Assembly: GCA_046546375.1 (NCBI GenBank)
Contig: JBKGXV010000051.1
Coordinates: forward strand, 1-24,261
Source: JAEZKC01 sp046546375
GTDB taxonomy: Bacteria; Fibrobacterota; Chitinivibrionia; Chitinivibrionales; Chitinispirillaceae
Direction of reading: 5' to 3'
Length of the DNA stretch: 24,261 nucleotides
The notes beneath the pieces were generated by a model that worked only from the letters and a program-made list of their open reading frames with translations, did not search any database and was not told the origin of the DNA. Both the position numbers and the translations under genes were made by a program. Positions 7,984 through 15,284 of the stretch are shown here, piece by piece. The stretch's first letter is position 1. Every line of letters starts with the position of its first letter.

Positions 7984-8730
7984 TCACGTTGCCTTTCCCT
8001 GCTTTCTGACCGCCTCGGTGGCTTTGGCAATGGATTCCGGATCACCCAGGTAATAGTGCCTTATCGGCTTGAGTTCATCATCGAGCTCGTACACAAGAGG
8101 AATCCCTGTGGGAATATTGAGCCCCACGATTTCTGAGTCCGATACGGAATCCAGGTATTTCACCAGTGCTCGCAGACTGTTGCCGTGAGCGGAAATGATG
8201 ATCCGCTTTCCGTTTTTCACCATGGGGGCAAGAGTCTCATGCCAGTAGGGCAGAAAGCGTTCCACCGTATCCTTGAGACATTCACAGTCAGGGAGTGCCC
8301 GCGGATCCATATCCTTGTAGCGGGGATCATTTGATGCATTGCGGGAATCATCCGGTTGCAGTGCCGGGGGGCGGACATCATAGCTGCGTCTCCATATGTG
8401 CACCTGCTCATCCCCGTACTCCTGAGCCATTTCGGCTTTGTTGAGCCCCTGGAGTGCACCGTAGTGCCGTTCATTGAGACGCCAGGATTTGTATACCGGG
8501 ATCCACATCAAATCCATTTCATCCAGAGTGATCCAGAGGGTACGGATTGCCCTTTTGAGAACAGAAGTATAGGCTATGTCGAACTCATAACCCTCCTTTT
8601 TCAGAATGATCCCTGCCTGTCTGGCCTCCTCGAGACCTTTTTCGGAAAGATCCACATCGGTCCATCCGGTAAAACGGTTCGCTTTGTTCCACGTGCTCTC
8701 GCCATGTCTGAGCAGTACGATTCTGTACAT
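7984..8730 (-). CDS. gpmA: 2,3-bisphosphoglycerate-dependent phosphoglycerate mutase
   Basis: 248 residues, the normal length. It interconverts 3- and 2-phosphoglycerate in glycolysis/gluconeogenesis through a phosphohistidine. The phosphohistidine motif is LLRHGESTWN with His9. Other signatures are FTGWTDVDLSEKG, the substrate-site RLNERHYGALQGLNK with the proton-donor Glu, and the second His in ISAHGNSLRAL. The ATG at 8730 follows AAAGGAGA at good spacing. It is a single gene, divergent from the SDR gene (164 nt between) and convergent with ptsI; both ptsI and GpmA act around PEP. All key residues are present, so function is secure. Confidence 0.97.
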   Translation of the reverse strand: MYRIVLLRHGESTWNKANRFTGWTDVDLSEKGLEEARQAGIILKKEGYEFDIAYTSVLKRAIRTLWITLDEMDLMWIPVYKSWRLNERHYGALQGLNKAEMAQEYGDEQVHIWRRSYDVRPPALQPDDSRNASNDPRYKDMDPRALPDCECLKDTVERFLPYWHETLAPMVKNGKRIIISAHGNSLRALVKYLDSVSDSEIVGLNIPTGIPLVYELDDELKPIRHYYLGDPESIAKATEAVRKQGKAT

Positions 8731-8894
8731 TTGCTCTCCTTTGGATTTCGGTATGAGACGTTGTGATCAAAATATGTTCTGCCGTGTTGACGCATTGTTT
8801 CTCCAAGCAACCACAATGCCGGAAAAAAGTGGATCGTGATTTGCAGATAAACTACACTGATTCCGTTCACACCTAAACTCAAGGAGGAGCCGCA

Positions 8895-9785
8895 GTGCAG
8901 AACCGAATGCATCATGGACTCAACATGGATTTCAACCCATTCATAGGCACAAAAGAAAGCGATATCTCTCCCCAGAAGCAAAAGTGGCCGGGAACGGAAA
9001 AGGAAATGATGCCCAGGGCCGATCACGGAGAGGAAAACTATGTGGGCGGATCGAAACTGGAAGGGAAAACTGCACTGATCACAGGCGGTGACAGCGGTAT
9101 CGGCCGGGCAGTTGCCATCGCATTTGCCCGGGAGGGGGCCGACATTGCTTTTTCCTATCTTGCTGAAGACAGGGATGCGGAGGAAACTGTACGGTGGGTG
9201 GAGAAATCAGGTCGGCAGGCACTGGCCATCAGAGGTGATATCCGCACTCCTCAGCACTGTGACGATCTGATAGAGAGAACTGTCAGAAAATTCAGTACCA
9301 TAAACATCCTGGTAAACAACGCCGCATTCCATGTGGAAACTCCGGATTTCGAGGATATCTCTCCCGAGCAGCTTGACCAGACGTTCAAAACCAACATCAT
9401 GTCTTTTTTCTGGACCACACAGGCTGTTCTTCGCTATATGAAAGCCGGCGATTCCATTATAAATGTCGGCTCCATTACCGGTTTCATAGGCCACCCCAAG
9501 CTGATTGACTACTCCTGCACCAAAGCGGCAATTCACAATTTCACCAAATCAATGTCCAAACTGCTTTCCGAAAAAGGCATTCGGGTCAACAGTATCGCCC
9601 CTGGACCGGTGTGGACACCTCTGATTCCCTCCACCAGAGACAAGGAACATGTGGGAGAATTCGGAGGCAACACCTTCTGGAACCGTCCCGCTCAACCGGC
9701 GGAACTGGCACCCAGTTTCGTATTTCTGGCTTCAACCGATGCCCGTTTCTACACTGGGGAAATTCTGGCACCCACCGGAAGATGA
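8895..9785 (+). CDS. SDR-family NAD(P)-dependent oxidoreductase (YghA/YhdF-like)
   Basis: 296 residues. The long N-terminal extension with PQKQKWPGTEKEM is typical of the SDR subgroup containing E. coli YghA and Bacillus YhdF. The cofactor loop is TGGDSGIGRA (63-72), NNAA is at 141-144, and the catalytic Ser193, Tyr206 and Lys210 lie in VGSITG and YSCTK. The start is GTG at 8895 because AAGGAGGAG lies five nt upstream; the ATGs at codons 5 and 11 have no such site. It is monocistronic with a perfect terminator. The substrate is unknown; relatives act on aldehydes, keto-compounds or sugar alcohols and are often stress-linked. Confidence 0.9.
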   Translation: MQNRMHHGLNMDFNPFIGTKESDISPQKQKWPGTEKEMMPRADHGEENYVGGSKLEGKTALITGGDSGIGRAVAIAFAREGADIAFSYLAEDRDAEETVRWVEKSGRQALAIRGDIRTPQHCDDLIERTVRKFSTINILVNNAAFHVETPDFEDISPEQLDQTFKTNIMSFFWTTQAVLRYMKAGDSIINVGSITGFIGHPKLIDYSCTKAAIHNFTKSMSKLLSEKGIRVNSIAPGPVWTPLIPSTRDKEHVGEFGGNTFWNRPAQPAELAPSFVFLASTDARFYTGEILAPTGR

Positions 9786-9790
9786 AAATT

Positions 9791-9815
9791 CCCCGAAGGA
9801 AAACCTTCGGGGTTT
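9791..9815 (+). terminator. Terminator of the SDR gene
   Basis: A perfect 9-bp stem (CCCCGAAGG/CCTTCGGGG, 9791-9799 with 9804-9812) with an AAAA loop is followed by TTT, seven nt past the stop. The AAAATT before the stem means it could also work, weakly, for the convergent BON gene. Confidence 0.8.
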
Positions 9816-9888
9816 AAACCGATCTGGTTTCATAACCATAGGCTTTTCTCAGCTCACGCGCCTTCTGAGCCCTGCTGCTCAAAGCAGA

Positions 9889-10557
9889 TCAGCCTTCGGC
9901 TATAAACAGATTATTCTTTACTTCTTTGACACCGTCGGTATAACGGGCGATGTCTTCAACTGTATCGAAAGCCCTGCGGTCTTTAACATTTCCGGCCAGC
10001 ACCACACTGCCGTTCTGAACCCGAACTTCAACCCTGTTCGCATCCAGCTCGAAGGTATGGTGAAGATGATCCTCGATGGCACTGCCGAGTGCCTCATCGG
10101 AAACACTTCTGCTGGGAACCACTGCCAGCTTGTTGCTTACTTTCTGTATGCCTCCTACCTGACGGGTCAGGTTCTCCGCCCTGAGTTTCATATAGAAATG
10201 ACTGACCGTCCCCTCAAGAGACACCTCTCCCTCGCGCACAAACAAGTTTATGTTCTCCTGATAGAGATCGGGGTCTACAGAGAAAAGACGCTGCAGGTTT
10301 TCCGATATGGCCTCATCGGTGGGACGACGATAGCCCTGAGGGTACTGTACGCTCAACCGGTTTTCGATATAGTTCACCCCTTTGACCGCCCAGGCGTCCT
10401 GCTCCACTGCATCCTTTGCTGAAAAGGAGTGAACAATTCCGCCCAAAACAACCTTACCGTCAGCCACCTGCACCTTCACATTACCGTCATCAATCCGGGT
10501 GTCACCAGCTATCCGGTACTCGATCTCGCTTTTCACATCTTCTCTGCTTCTAGGCAT
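9889..10557 (-). CDS. Triple BON-domain protein
   Basis: 222 residues made almost wholly of three BON domains (about 6-71, 82-146, 154-219). Each has the helix-strand-strand pattern with a Val/Gly-rich core such as VADGKVVLGG, VREGEVSLEG and VQNGSVVLAG. BON domains in OsmY, secretins and haemolysins are thought to bind phospholipid or envelope surfaces. Here the N-terminus is MPRSREDV, so no signal peptide is visible and the protein is probably cytoplasmic unless exported differently. The ATG at 10557 has GGAGGT immediately upstream; an open frame 20 codons longer lacks this support. It is a single gene, convergent with the SDR gene. Confidence 0.85.
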   Translation of the reverse strand: MPRSREDVKSEIEYRIAGDTRIDDGNVKVQVADGKVVLGGIVHSFSAKDAVEQDAWAVKGVNYIENRLSVQYPQGYRRPTDEAISENLQRLFSVDPDLYQENINLFVREGEVSLEGTVSHFYMKLRAENLTRQVGGIQKVSNKLAVVPSRSVSDEALGSAIEDHLHHTFELDANRVEVRVQNGSVVLAGNVKDRRAFDTVEDIARYTDGVKEVKNNLFIAEG

Positions 10558-10806
10558 AATACCTCCATTCAGCCTTAAATCGTGTGTGCAGATTGGAAAC
10601 AAGCCGTTATGCAACAATAAGCAACCGGCATACCATGGGAGCGTTCAGCGTTCGATGATTTTAGTTTTGAGTTTTGATTTTGAAGTCAAGAGATTACAGC
10701 TCAGATACAGCCCCGTTCAACATTTCCCGTTCTCCGATCAGCCTGTCCACGGCCCTGTCGGGTGTGTAACGGACTTCGGGAACATCTTCCCGTCACCGTC
10801 AAGCGG
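10558..10806. other. Intergenic spacer with low-complexity repeat
   Basis: No gene is visible. The stretch carries AGCGTTC twice in tandem (around 10650) and a TTTTGA-type tract (about 10658-10685) resembling the tracts at 19471-19550. I could not identify a convincing promoter for the BON gene. Confidence 0.5.
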
Positions 10807-10827
10807 GTGCGCCCTGCCGGGGCGCAC
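10807..10827. repeat. GC-rich palindrome
   Basis: GTGCGCC (10807-10813) and GGCGCAC (10821-10827) form a perfect 7-bp stem with a 7-nt loop. No T-tract follows on either strand. It sits 7 nt beyond the terminator of the next gene, like a REP-type element. Confidence 0.45.
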
Positions 10828-10832
10828 AAAAG

Positions 10833-10862
10833 AAAAAGCCGGGCTCTTGTGAACCCGGCTTT
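10833..10862 (-). terminator. Intrinsic terminator of the Arg/Asn-rich protein gene
   Basis: A perfect 9-bp stem (10835-10843 with 10854-10862) with a 10-nt loop is followed on the minus strand by a T run. On its other side lies an A9 run, so it could terminate in either direction. It lies about 28 nt after the stop codon. Confidence 0.85.
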
Positions 10863-10890
10863 CAAAAAAAAATTCTCTGTTCTCAGTATC

Positions 10891-11661
10891 TCAGCGTCTG
10901 CCGAATTTGATCTCACTCTCTTCCGGACGGGCATCGAATTCGACTTCGATCTTGTCATCCTTTGAAATCACATCCTCAACAGATTCCGCTCCCTGGTCAG
11001 AAGCACTCTCCTTGAGCTGACGGCGCTTGACATTAAACTTGCGGCCGTGCTGAAGATTCTCCTCCGATACTCCCAGATCATTGGGAACCAGCTCGGGTGT
11101 GTTGGGTTTTGTTTCGGGAACAGAAGGCTCCGGAGCCTTTTCAGGTGTTCTGTTCTTGTTCGAATCGTTTTTTTCCGGTGCTCCATCGGAATTCTTGTAA
11201 TTGGAACGGGATGAATCACGATTGCGTCTGTCGTTATTGTTCCTGCGGTTATCACGACGGTTGTGATTTTTCCGGTTGGAACGGCGGTCGTTGCGGTTAT
11301 TGCTGCCGCTGTTTCCCGAATCCGAGGTATCCTGTATTTTGCGACGAACATTTTCCTGATCTTTTTCCGCATTCTTGAGCTTAAGATTGATATCTCGAAG
11401 CGATTTTTCCACAGGGTCTATGGAAGAAGAAGACTCCTTATGCTGATGGGATCTTGACCTGTTATCCTGGTGGGATTTTTTGTTGTGACGGCGATTGTTG
11501 TCCCTCTTATCGTTCCTCGGATTGCCCGATGATTTCATCGGCTGAACATTTTTGGTATTTGTGCGATTCTTTTTCTTGTTACTGAGAACGAGCGCAATAG
11601 TAATTATCTGAAGTATAACAACGATGGCTAGCGCTGTTAGTACTAATGCTGCTGATTCCAT
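10891..11661 (-). CDS. Membrane-anchored Arg/Asn-rich disordered protein
   Basis: 256 residues with no family I recognise. One N-terminal transmembrane segment (about 5-26) is followed by Lys residues, so the tail should be cytoplasmic by the positive-inside rule. Residues 28-75 are basic and polar. Residues 82-111 could form a short coiled coil. Residues 121-155 are extremely rich in Asn, Arg and Asp (for example NRRDNRRNNNDRRNRD). A Pro/Glu-rich linker (160-195) follows, then a more ordered tail with GRKFNVKRR (206-214) and IKFGRR at the end. Arg/Asn/Asp-rich tails in other proteins often bind RNA or nucleic acid or form condensates; that role is only inference here. A GGAG lies about ten nt before the ATG. 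It has its own terminator and a candidate promoter. Confidence 0.75.
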   Translation of the reverse strand: MESAALVLTALAIVVILQIITIALVLSNKKKNRTNTKNVQPMKSSGNPRNDKRDNNRRHNKKSHQDNRSRSHQHKESSSSIDPVEKSLRDINLKLKNAEKDQENVRRKIQDTSDSGNSGSNNRNDRRSNRKNHNRRDNRRNNNDRRNRDSSRSNYKNSDGAPEKNDSNKNRTPEKAPEPSVPETKPNTPELVPNDLGVSEENLQHGRKFNVKRRQLKESASDQGAESVEDVISKDDKIEVEFDARPEESEIKFGRR

Positions 11662-12009
11662 ACTAAAAATTCTCCATAATCTAAGTTATCCTGATATGTT
11701 AATTAATGACGCGTCTTCATTTTCTCCGGACATAACCGGACATTCTACGTGTGTTCATCTGCGCGTCTCCATGTAGAACAGGCTTTACGATTATAATCAA
11801 AATCCGATCACAGTGTGATGAAAATCAGTTTCCCATTGGCTTATCTGCACATCCACTCTGTTACAACCCTCCTTTCAGAAAAATGACTGCAAAATATTTC
11901 CGTTCAGCAACAGGAAACGTCCGGTTGCGAATTTTCTGGCTTATGATGACGTGTATTGAGTCTGCCAGAAGACACTGTGATGTCAAAGATCGTAAAACCG
12001 TTTCAAACC
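11662..12009. other. Intergenic region upstream of the Arg/Asn-rich protein gene
   Basis: I see no credible gene. It contains the promoter/operator candidate at 11790-11819, the octamer palindrome GACGCGTC at 11708-11715, and CCGGACAT repeated directly at 11726-11733 and 11736-11743, ten bases apart. Plus-strand frames across it lack start signals and family features. Confidence 0.5.
11790..11819 (-). promoter_or_regulatory. Candidate promoter with overlapping operator-like palindrome
   Basis: The minus strand has a consensus TATAAT (complement of 11790-11795). About 11 nt upstream of it lies ATCACA-C-TGTGAT (11807-11819), a perfect 6-bp inverted repeat covering the spacer/-35 region. No good TTGACA is present, which suggests regulated expression. 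The leader to the 11661 start would be about 120 nt. Confidence 0.3.
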
Positions 12010-12177
12010 TTACTCGCCCATACTTGCATATGCCTGGTCAAGTTCTCTACATTTTGAGAGAAATTCCCGAATGGATTTCAATCTCTTGTGTATTACGATT
12101 ATCTTACCCCAAATGAATATCAGAATAAGAGAAAAAAACAAAAAAATTACAGCCCAAAGAAATTGAATCAGTTCCAT
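12010..12177 (-). CDS. Small single-pass membrane protein (55 residues)
   Basis: An ATG-initiated frame of 55 codons ends in TAA. Residues 4-29 are strongly hydrophobic (for example FLWAVIFLFFSLILIFIW). An amphipathic basic/acidic tail follows (IHKRLKSIREFLSKCREL), the usual design of small bacterial membrane proteins. It lies 126 nt after the second aminopropyltransferase, on the same strand. Against it, no Shine-Dalgarno is visible before the ATG and an in-frame stop excludes earlier starts. I do not recognise a family. Confidence 0.4.
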   Translation of the reverse strand: MELIQFLWAVIFLFFSLILIFIWGKIIVIHKRLKSIREFLSKCRELDQAYASMGE

Positions 12178-12303
12178 GCAGGTGCAATTACAGGCAGGTT
12201 AAGGTGCTTTATACGAAGATATTTCCTGCCGCAACCGAGGGCAAGAAGTCTCTTCTGTATGCTTTCAGAGCCTGATTTCCGAAACATAAACCTCAAAATC
12301 AGT

Positions 12304-13179
12304 TCAAATCCCAATAATTCTTTTTATATTCTGAGGCAAAAGGAATGCCCCGGTATGAATATCTTCGTTATAATAGGAGCAGGTATCCGCTATGGTTCCG
12401 TACCGTTCCTTATCGAAAGAAACAAGACCACCATCCTTTCTGGAGGCCACAACAAAGCTGCACACCCCTTCGGGAAAGGAACGCATAGTACAAATATACG
12501 GTTTGTACTCACCGAAGTGAGGTGAAATCTGCATAATTGTGTTTCTCAGCAGCTCCTCACGAAGAGAAGGGGAATCGGTCTGGAATGCAGCGATGCCCTC
12601 ATCTCCGAGCCGCTGAGCAACCCTGATGAAAAAATCCTCAGTTTCAAGATTGCGCACCGGACCGCCCGGGTCATAAGAATCAACCAGAATCAGATCGAAC
12701 TGCTGCTGCGAATCCCTCAGATACTCATATCCATCACCTAAGATTACTTCCGTTCTGGGATCACTGAACCCTGTGGCAAAATCGGGAATGTACTTCTCCA
12801 CCGTTTCCTTCACCAGACTGTCGATCTCAACCACCACGACCTCTTTCACACAGTCGTATTTGAGCACTTCCTTAAGACAGCCCCCATCACCACCACCGAT
12901 AACACAAACCCTTCGGGGATTTGAATGCATCATCATCGCCGGATGAACCATCATTTCATGATACGATTCGCTGTCGCGCTCAGTAAGCACCACCGTGCCC
13001 CCCAGACAAAGCACCAAACCGTAACTGAAAGTGTCAAACACCTCCACCTTCTGAAACGGACTCGAGCCGCAGAAAACACAGTGCTTGGCCTTGATGGAGA
13101 GTCCGGACAAACCATGAATCAGATTCTGAATCCATAACGAGGTCTCATTCACCACAGGATAATTCACAAAACTGTTCAT
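12304..13179 (-). CDS. Second spermidine-synthase-like aminopropyltransferase (divergent)
   Basis: 291 residues. The PAPT fold is shown by SPFQKVEVFDT (40-50), SYHEMMVHPAM (72-82), the SAM loop IGGGDGGCLKEVLKY (94-108), the acidic VVEID (116-120) and the catalytic-loop VDSYDP (166-171) with the expected Asp167 and Asp170. The usual LDGxxQ element reads LGGTVV (59-64), so the Asp and the conserved Gln are both lost. The substrate pocket therefore differs from SpeE next door (15284). It could make spermine, thermospermine, an aminopropylcadaverine or something else. The ATG at 13179 has only a weak GGGGGA upstream. It is the last large gene of the polyamine cluster, 44 nt after the decarboxylase. 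Confidence 0.82.
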   Translation of the reverse strand: MNSFVNYPVVNETSLWIQNLIHGLSGLSIKAKHCVFCGSSPFQKVEVFDTFSYGLVLCLGGTVVLTERDSESYHEMMVHPAMMMHSNPRRVCVIGGGDGGCLKEVLKYDCVKEVVVVEIDSLVKETVEKYIPDFATGFSDPRTEVILGDGYEYLRDSQQQFDLILVDSYDPGGPVRNLETEDFFIRVAQRLGDEGIAAFQTDSPSLREELLRNTIMQISPHFGEYKPYICTMRSFPEGVCSFVVASRKDGGLVSFDKERYGTIADTCSYYNEDIHTGAFLLPQNIKRIIGI

Positions 13180-13223
13180 CTGACTTTTTCCCCCGCATTT
13201 GTATTCATGATCTTCAAATCTCC

Positions 13224-14324
13224 CTATTCCACCACCACGATTCTGGCTTTGGGGAATCCGTTGAAATTAGTTGAACTGGCCACCGTGTAGGCTCCCATAG
13301 ACTCGAATACCAGAACATCCCCTATTTCAAGCAGAGGCAGACTGATATTTTCATAAAGCACATCGATGGAATCACAGGTCGGCCCGGCAAGCACGGAGTT
13401 ATGCCGTTCACCCGGTTTTGCCAGAAACATGGGATAGTCGGCGTGATCGAACATTTTCCCTGAAAACGAACCGTAGATCCCCTCATCGAGATAATACCAC
13501 CAGGCCCCGTTTCTGAACGCTTTTCCCATAACAGTGGTGGCAAGCGTCATGGACGGACCACTCAACACCCTGCCCGGTTCAGCAATGATCCTGTAGTTGG
13601 AAAAGTAACGTGATATGTAATCAACAACAGGTTGACAGAATGATGCCAGAGGCAGGACCGGGGTCAGATATGAAATGGGAAAGCCCCCACCGATATCGAT
13701 AATCTCTATTTCTATCCCGTTCAGCGCGGCCTTGCTGCAGATATCCCTGCAGTACTCAAGTGCTTCGATGTACTTGAGCGAGTTCTCGTTCTGTGAACCG
13801 GCATGAAAGGAAATCCCTTTCACATTCAATCCCAAACCATGAGCTTTTTCGATAAGGTCGTAGGTTTTTTCCGGCGAAACACCGAATTTGTGGGACAGGT
13901 TCACCATGCAGCCCGGGTTCTGTATACTCATCCTTACCAGAATTTGAGCTTTATCCTTGTAGGGAAGAAACTTCAGCAACTCATCTTCGTTGTCGATCAC
14001 GAAAAGTCTGATACCGTAATCGAGCGCATACCGTATATCACTGTCCCGCTTTATTGGGTGGGTGTGAAGACAACGGCTGGCCGGAATACCGCAATTGCTG
14101 ACAACATCTATCTCTCCATTGGAGCAGACATCAAAGAAACTGCCCTCCCTGTCCAGCATGGATATTATTTCAGGCTGCGCATTGGATTTCACCGCATAGT
14201 ACAGAGATATCCCCGGCAGTGCCTCGGCTAAAGCCCTGTAGGTGTCCCTGACTCTGCTTTCTGAAAGAAACAGGACCGGCGAACCATGTCGGGCCACCAG
14301 CTCCTGGACACGTTGGAAATCCAT
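13224..14324 (-). CDS. Fold-III PLP decarboxylase (ornithine/lysine decarboxylase-like)
   Basis: 366 residues of the alanine-racemase-fold decarboxylase family (ODC, bacterial lysine/ornithine DC, DAP DC). The PLP lysine is Lys46 in YAVKSN. His174 in FHAGSQ stacks on PLP, phosphate is bound by GGGFP (212-216) and EPGR (249-252), and the catalytic Cys317-Asp318 lie in GPTCDSID. The HTHPIK...IRYALDYG segment looks more like ODC than LysA. It would supply putrescine (or cadaverine) for the flanking aminopropyltransferases. The ATG at 14324 is chosen because GGAAGG lies just before it; an ATG five codons earlier (14339) has none. It lies 27 nt after speE. Confidence 0.87.
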   Translation of the reverse strand: MDFQRVQELVARHGSPVLFLSESRVRDTYRALAEALPGISLYYAVKSNAQPEIISMLDREGSFFDVCSNGEIDVVSNCGIPASRCLHTHPIKRDSDIRYALDYGIRLFVIDNEDELLKFLPYKDKAQILVRMSIQNPGCMVNLSHKFGVSPEKTYDLIEKAHGLGLNVKGISFHAGSQNENSLKYIEALEYCRDICSKAALNGIEIEIIDIGGGFPISYLTPVLPLASFCQPVVDYISRYFSNYRIIAEPGRVLSGPSMTLATTVMGKAFRNGAWWYYLDEGIYGSFSGKMFDHADYPMFLAKPGERHNSVLAGPTCDSIDVLYENISLPLLEIGDVLVFESMGAYTVASSTNFNGFPKARIVVVE

Positions 14325-14351
14325 ACAAAACCTTCCCATTACTGACAGTGT

Positions 14352-15284
14352 TCAGCCAATGAAATTATCCGGAAAGTCCGGTTCGGCATCTGTGATAATA
14401 CGGGCAGGCCGGGTTAAAATTTCACTTATATATGGAAAAGGCACCTGCATAGACTTGTGCGTCTGTGCATTGTACATCTTGAGGTTCTCAAGCCCGTAAC
14501 GCTCAATCCTTTCCTCTGTCTGCGATGTTTTGATTTCTGAAATATCCGTTTTATCAGAAGAAATGCTGATAGACCAGAGCACTGCATACATCTGTATGTA
14601 CATGTAGATAGGGTTGACATTGCTGAACACCGAACCCAGCGTTTTCTGGATACAGGAAAAGGCCTCGGGACGTGCAACAGGTGATTCGGAATGCATCACG
14701 AAAACACCTGCTTTGGAACGCATGGACCTTTTCACCAGCCCAAAAAACTCTTTGGTATAGAGCATTTTTGAAGGACCGAACGGATCGGTCATATCCATGA
14801 TAACCACATCGAATTCCCCCGGGTGCTCCTGAGTGAACTTGCGCCCGTCCACGATATTCATGTTCACCCTGGGATCATCAAAACTTCCCCCGTGCACCGA
14901 ACCCAGATACTTCTGGGCAAACCTGATCACTCCCTCATCAAGCTCAGCAAACTCCACCCTTTTTACGGTGGGATATTTCAGCACCTCCCGCAGAATCCCT
15001 CCATCGCCACCACCGATCACCAGGATGTTTTCCGGATTGGGATGACTGCAGAGCGCCGGATGTACCATGGGTTCATGATACATGTGATCGTTTTTTTCCG
15101 CGACCTGAGTAATATCGTCAAGGAGCAGCACCTTTCCAAACTCGTCAGTGTCCACCAGCTCCATTTTCTGGTACTTCGTATTCTCTTTACGAAGACTCTC
15201 TTTTATGGTGTAAAAATATCCGAAACGGGGATTGAGCTCCTCGGTGAATACCTTCTTTCCATCAATTGTTCTTATCATTTTCAC
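14352..15284 (-). CDS. speE: Spermidine synthase
   Basis: 310 residues (slightly longer than the usual 280-290). It transfers the aminopropyl group of decarboxylated SAM to putrescine. Motifs are TKYQKMELVDT (36-46), LDDITQ (55-60, conserved Gln kept), MYHEPMVHPAL (68-78), IGGGDGGILREVLKY (90-104), and MDMTDPFGP (163-171) with catalytic Asp164 and Asp167. The start is GTG at 15284, whose GTGA overlaps the speD stop by 4 nt, a standard translational-coupling arrangement; an ATG two codons later is possible. Coupling to speD ties dcSAM production directly to its use. Confidence 0.92.
   Translation of the reverse strand: MKMIRTIDGKKVFTEELNPRFGYFYTIKESLRKENTKYQKMELVDTDEFGKVLLLDDITQVAEKNDHMYHEPMVHPALCSHPNPENILVIGGGDGGILREVLKYPTVKRVEFAELDEGVIRFAQKYLGSVHGGSFDDPRVNMNIVDGRKFTQEHPGEFDVVIMDMTDPFGPSKMLYTKEFFGLVKRSMRSKAGVFVMHSESPVARPEAFSCIQKTLGSVFSNVNPIYMYIQMYAVLWSISISSDKTDISEIKTSQTEERIERYGLENLKMYNAQTHKSMQVPFPYISEILTRPARIITDAEPDFPDNFIG

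Noticed and set aside
9649..10422. Plus-strand frame of 257 codons across the SDR terminator and the BON gene
   Set aside because: It runs through a terminator and lies antisense to three recognisable BON domains.
11807..11819. CRP/FNR binding site
   Set aside because: The half-sites point the wrong way (ATCACA-TGTGAT with one central base rather than TGTGA-N6-TCACA).
11751..12525. Two plus-strand frames (121 and 145 codons) in and beyond the gap at 11.7-12.5 kb
   Set aside because: No ribosome-binding site, irregular composition, and the second is antisense to the aminopropyltransferase; the minus-strand 55-codon frame is more protein-like.
14324..14339. Upstream ATG (14339) as the decarboxylase start
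   Set aside because: The GGAAGG ribosome site lies between the two ATGs and serves the second (14324).
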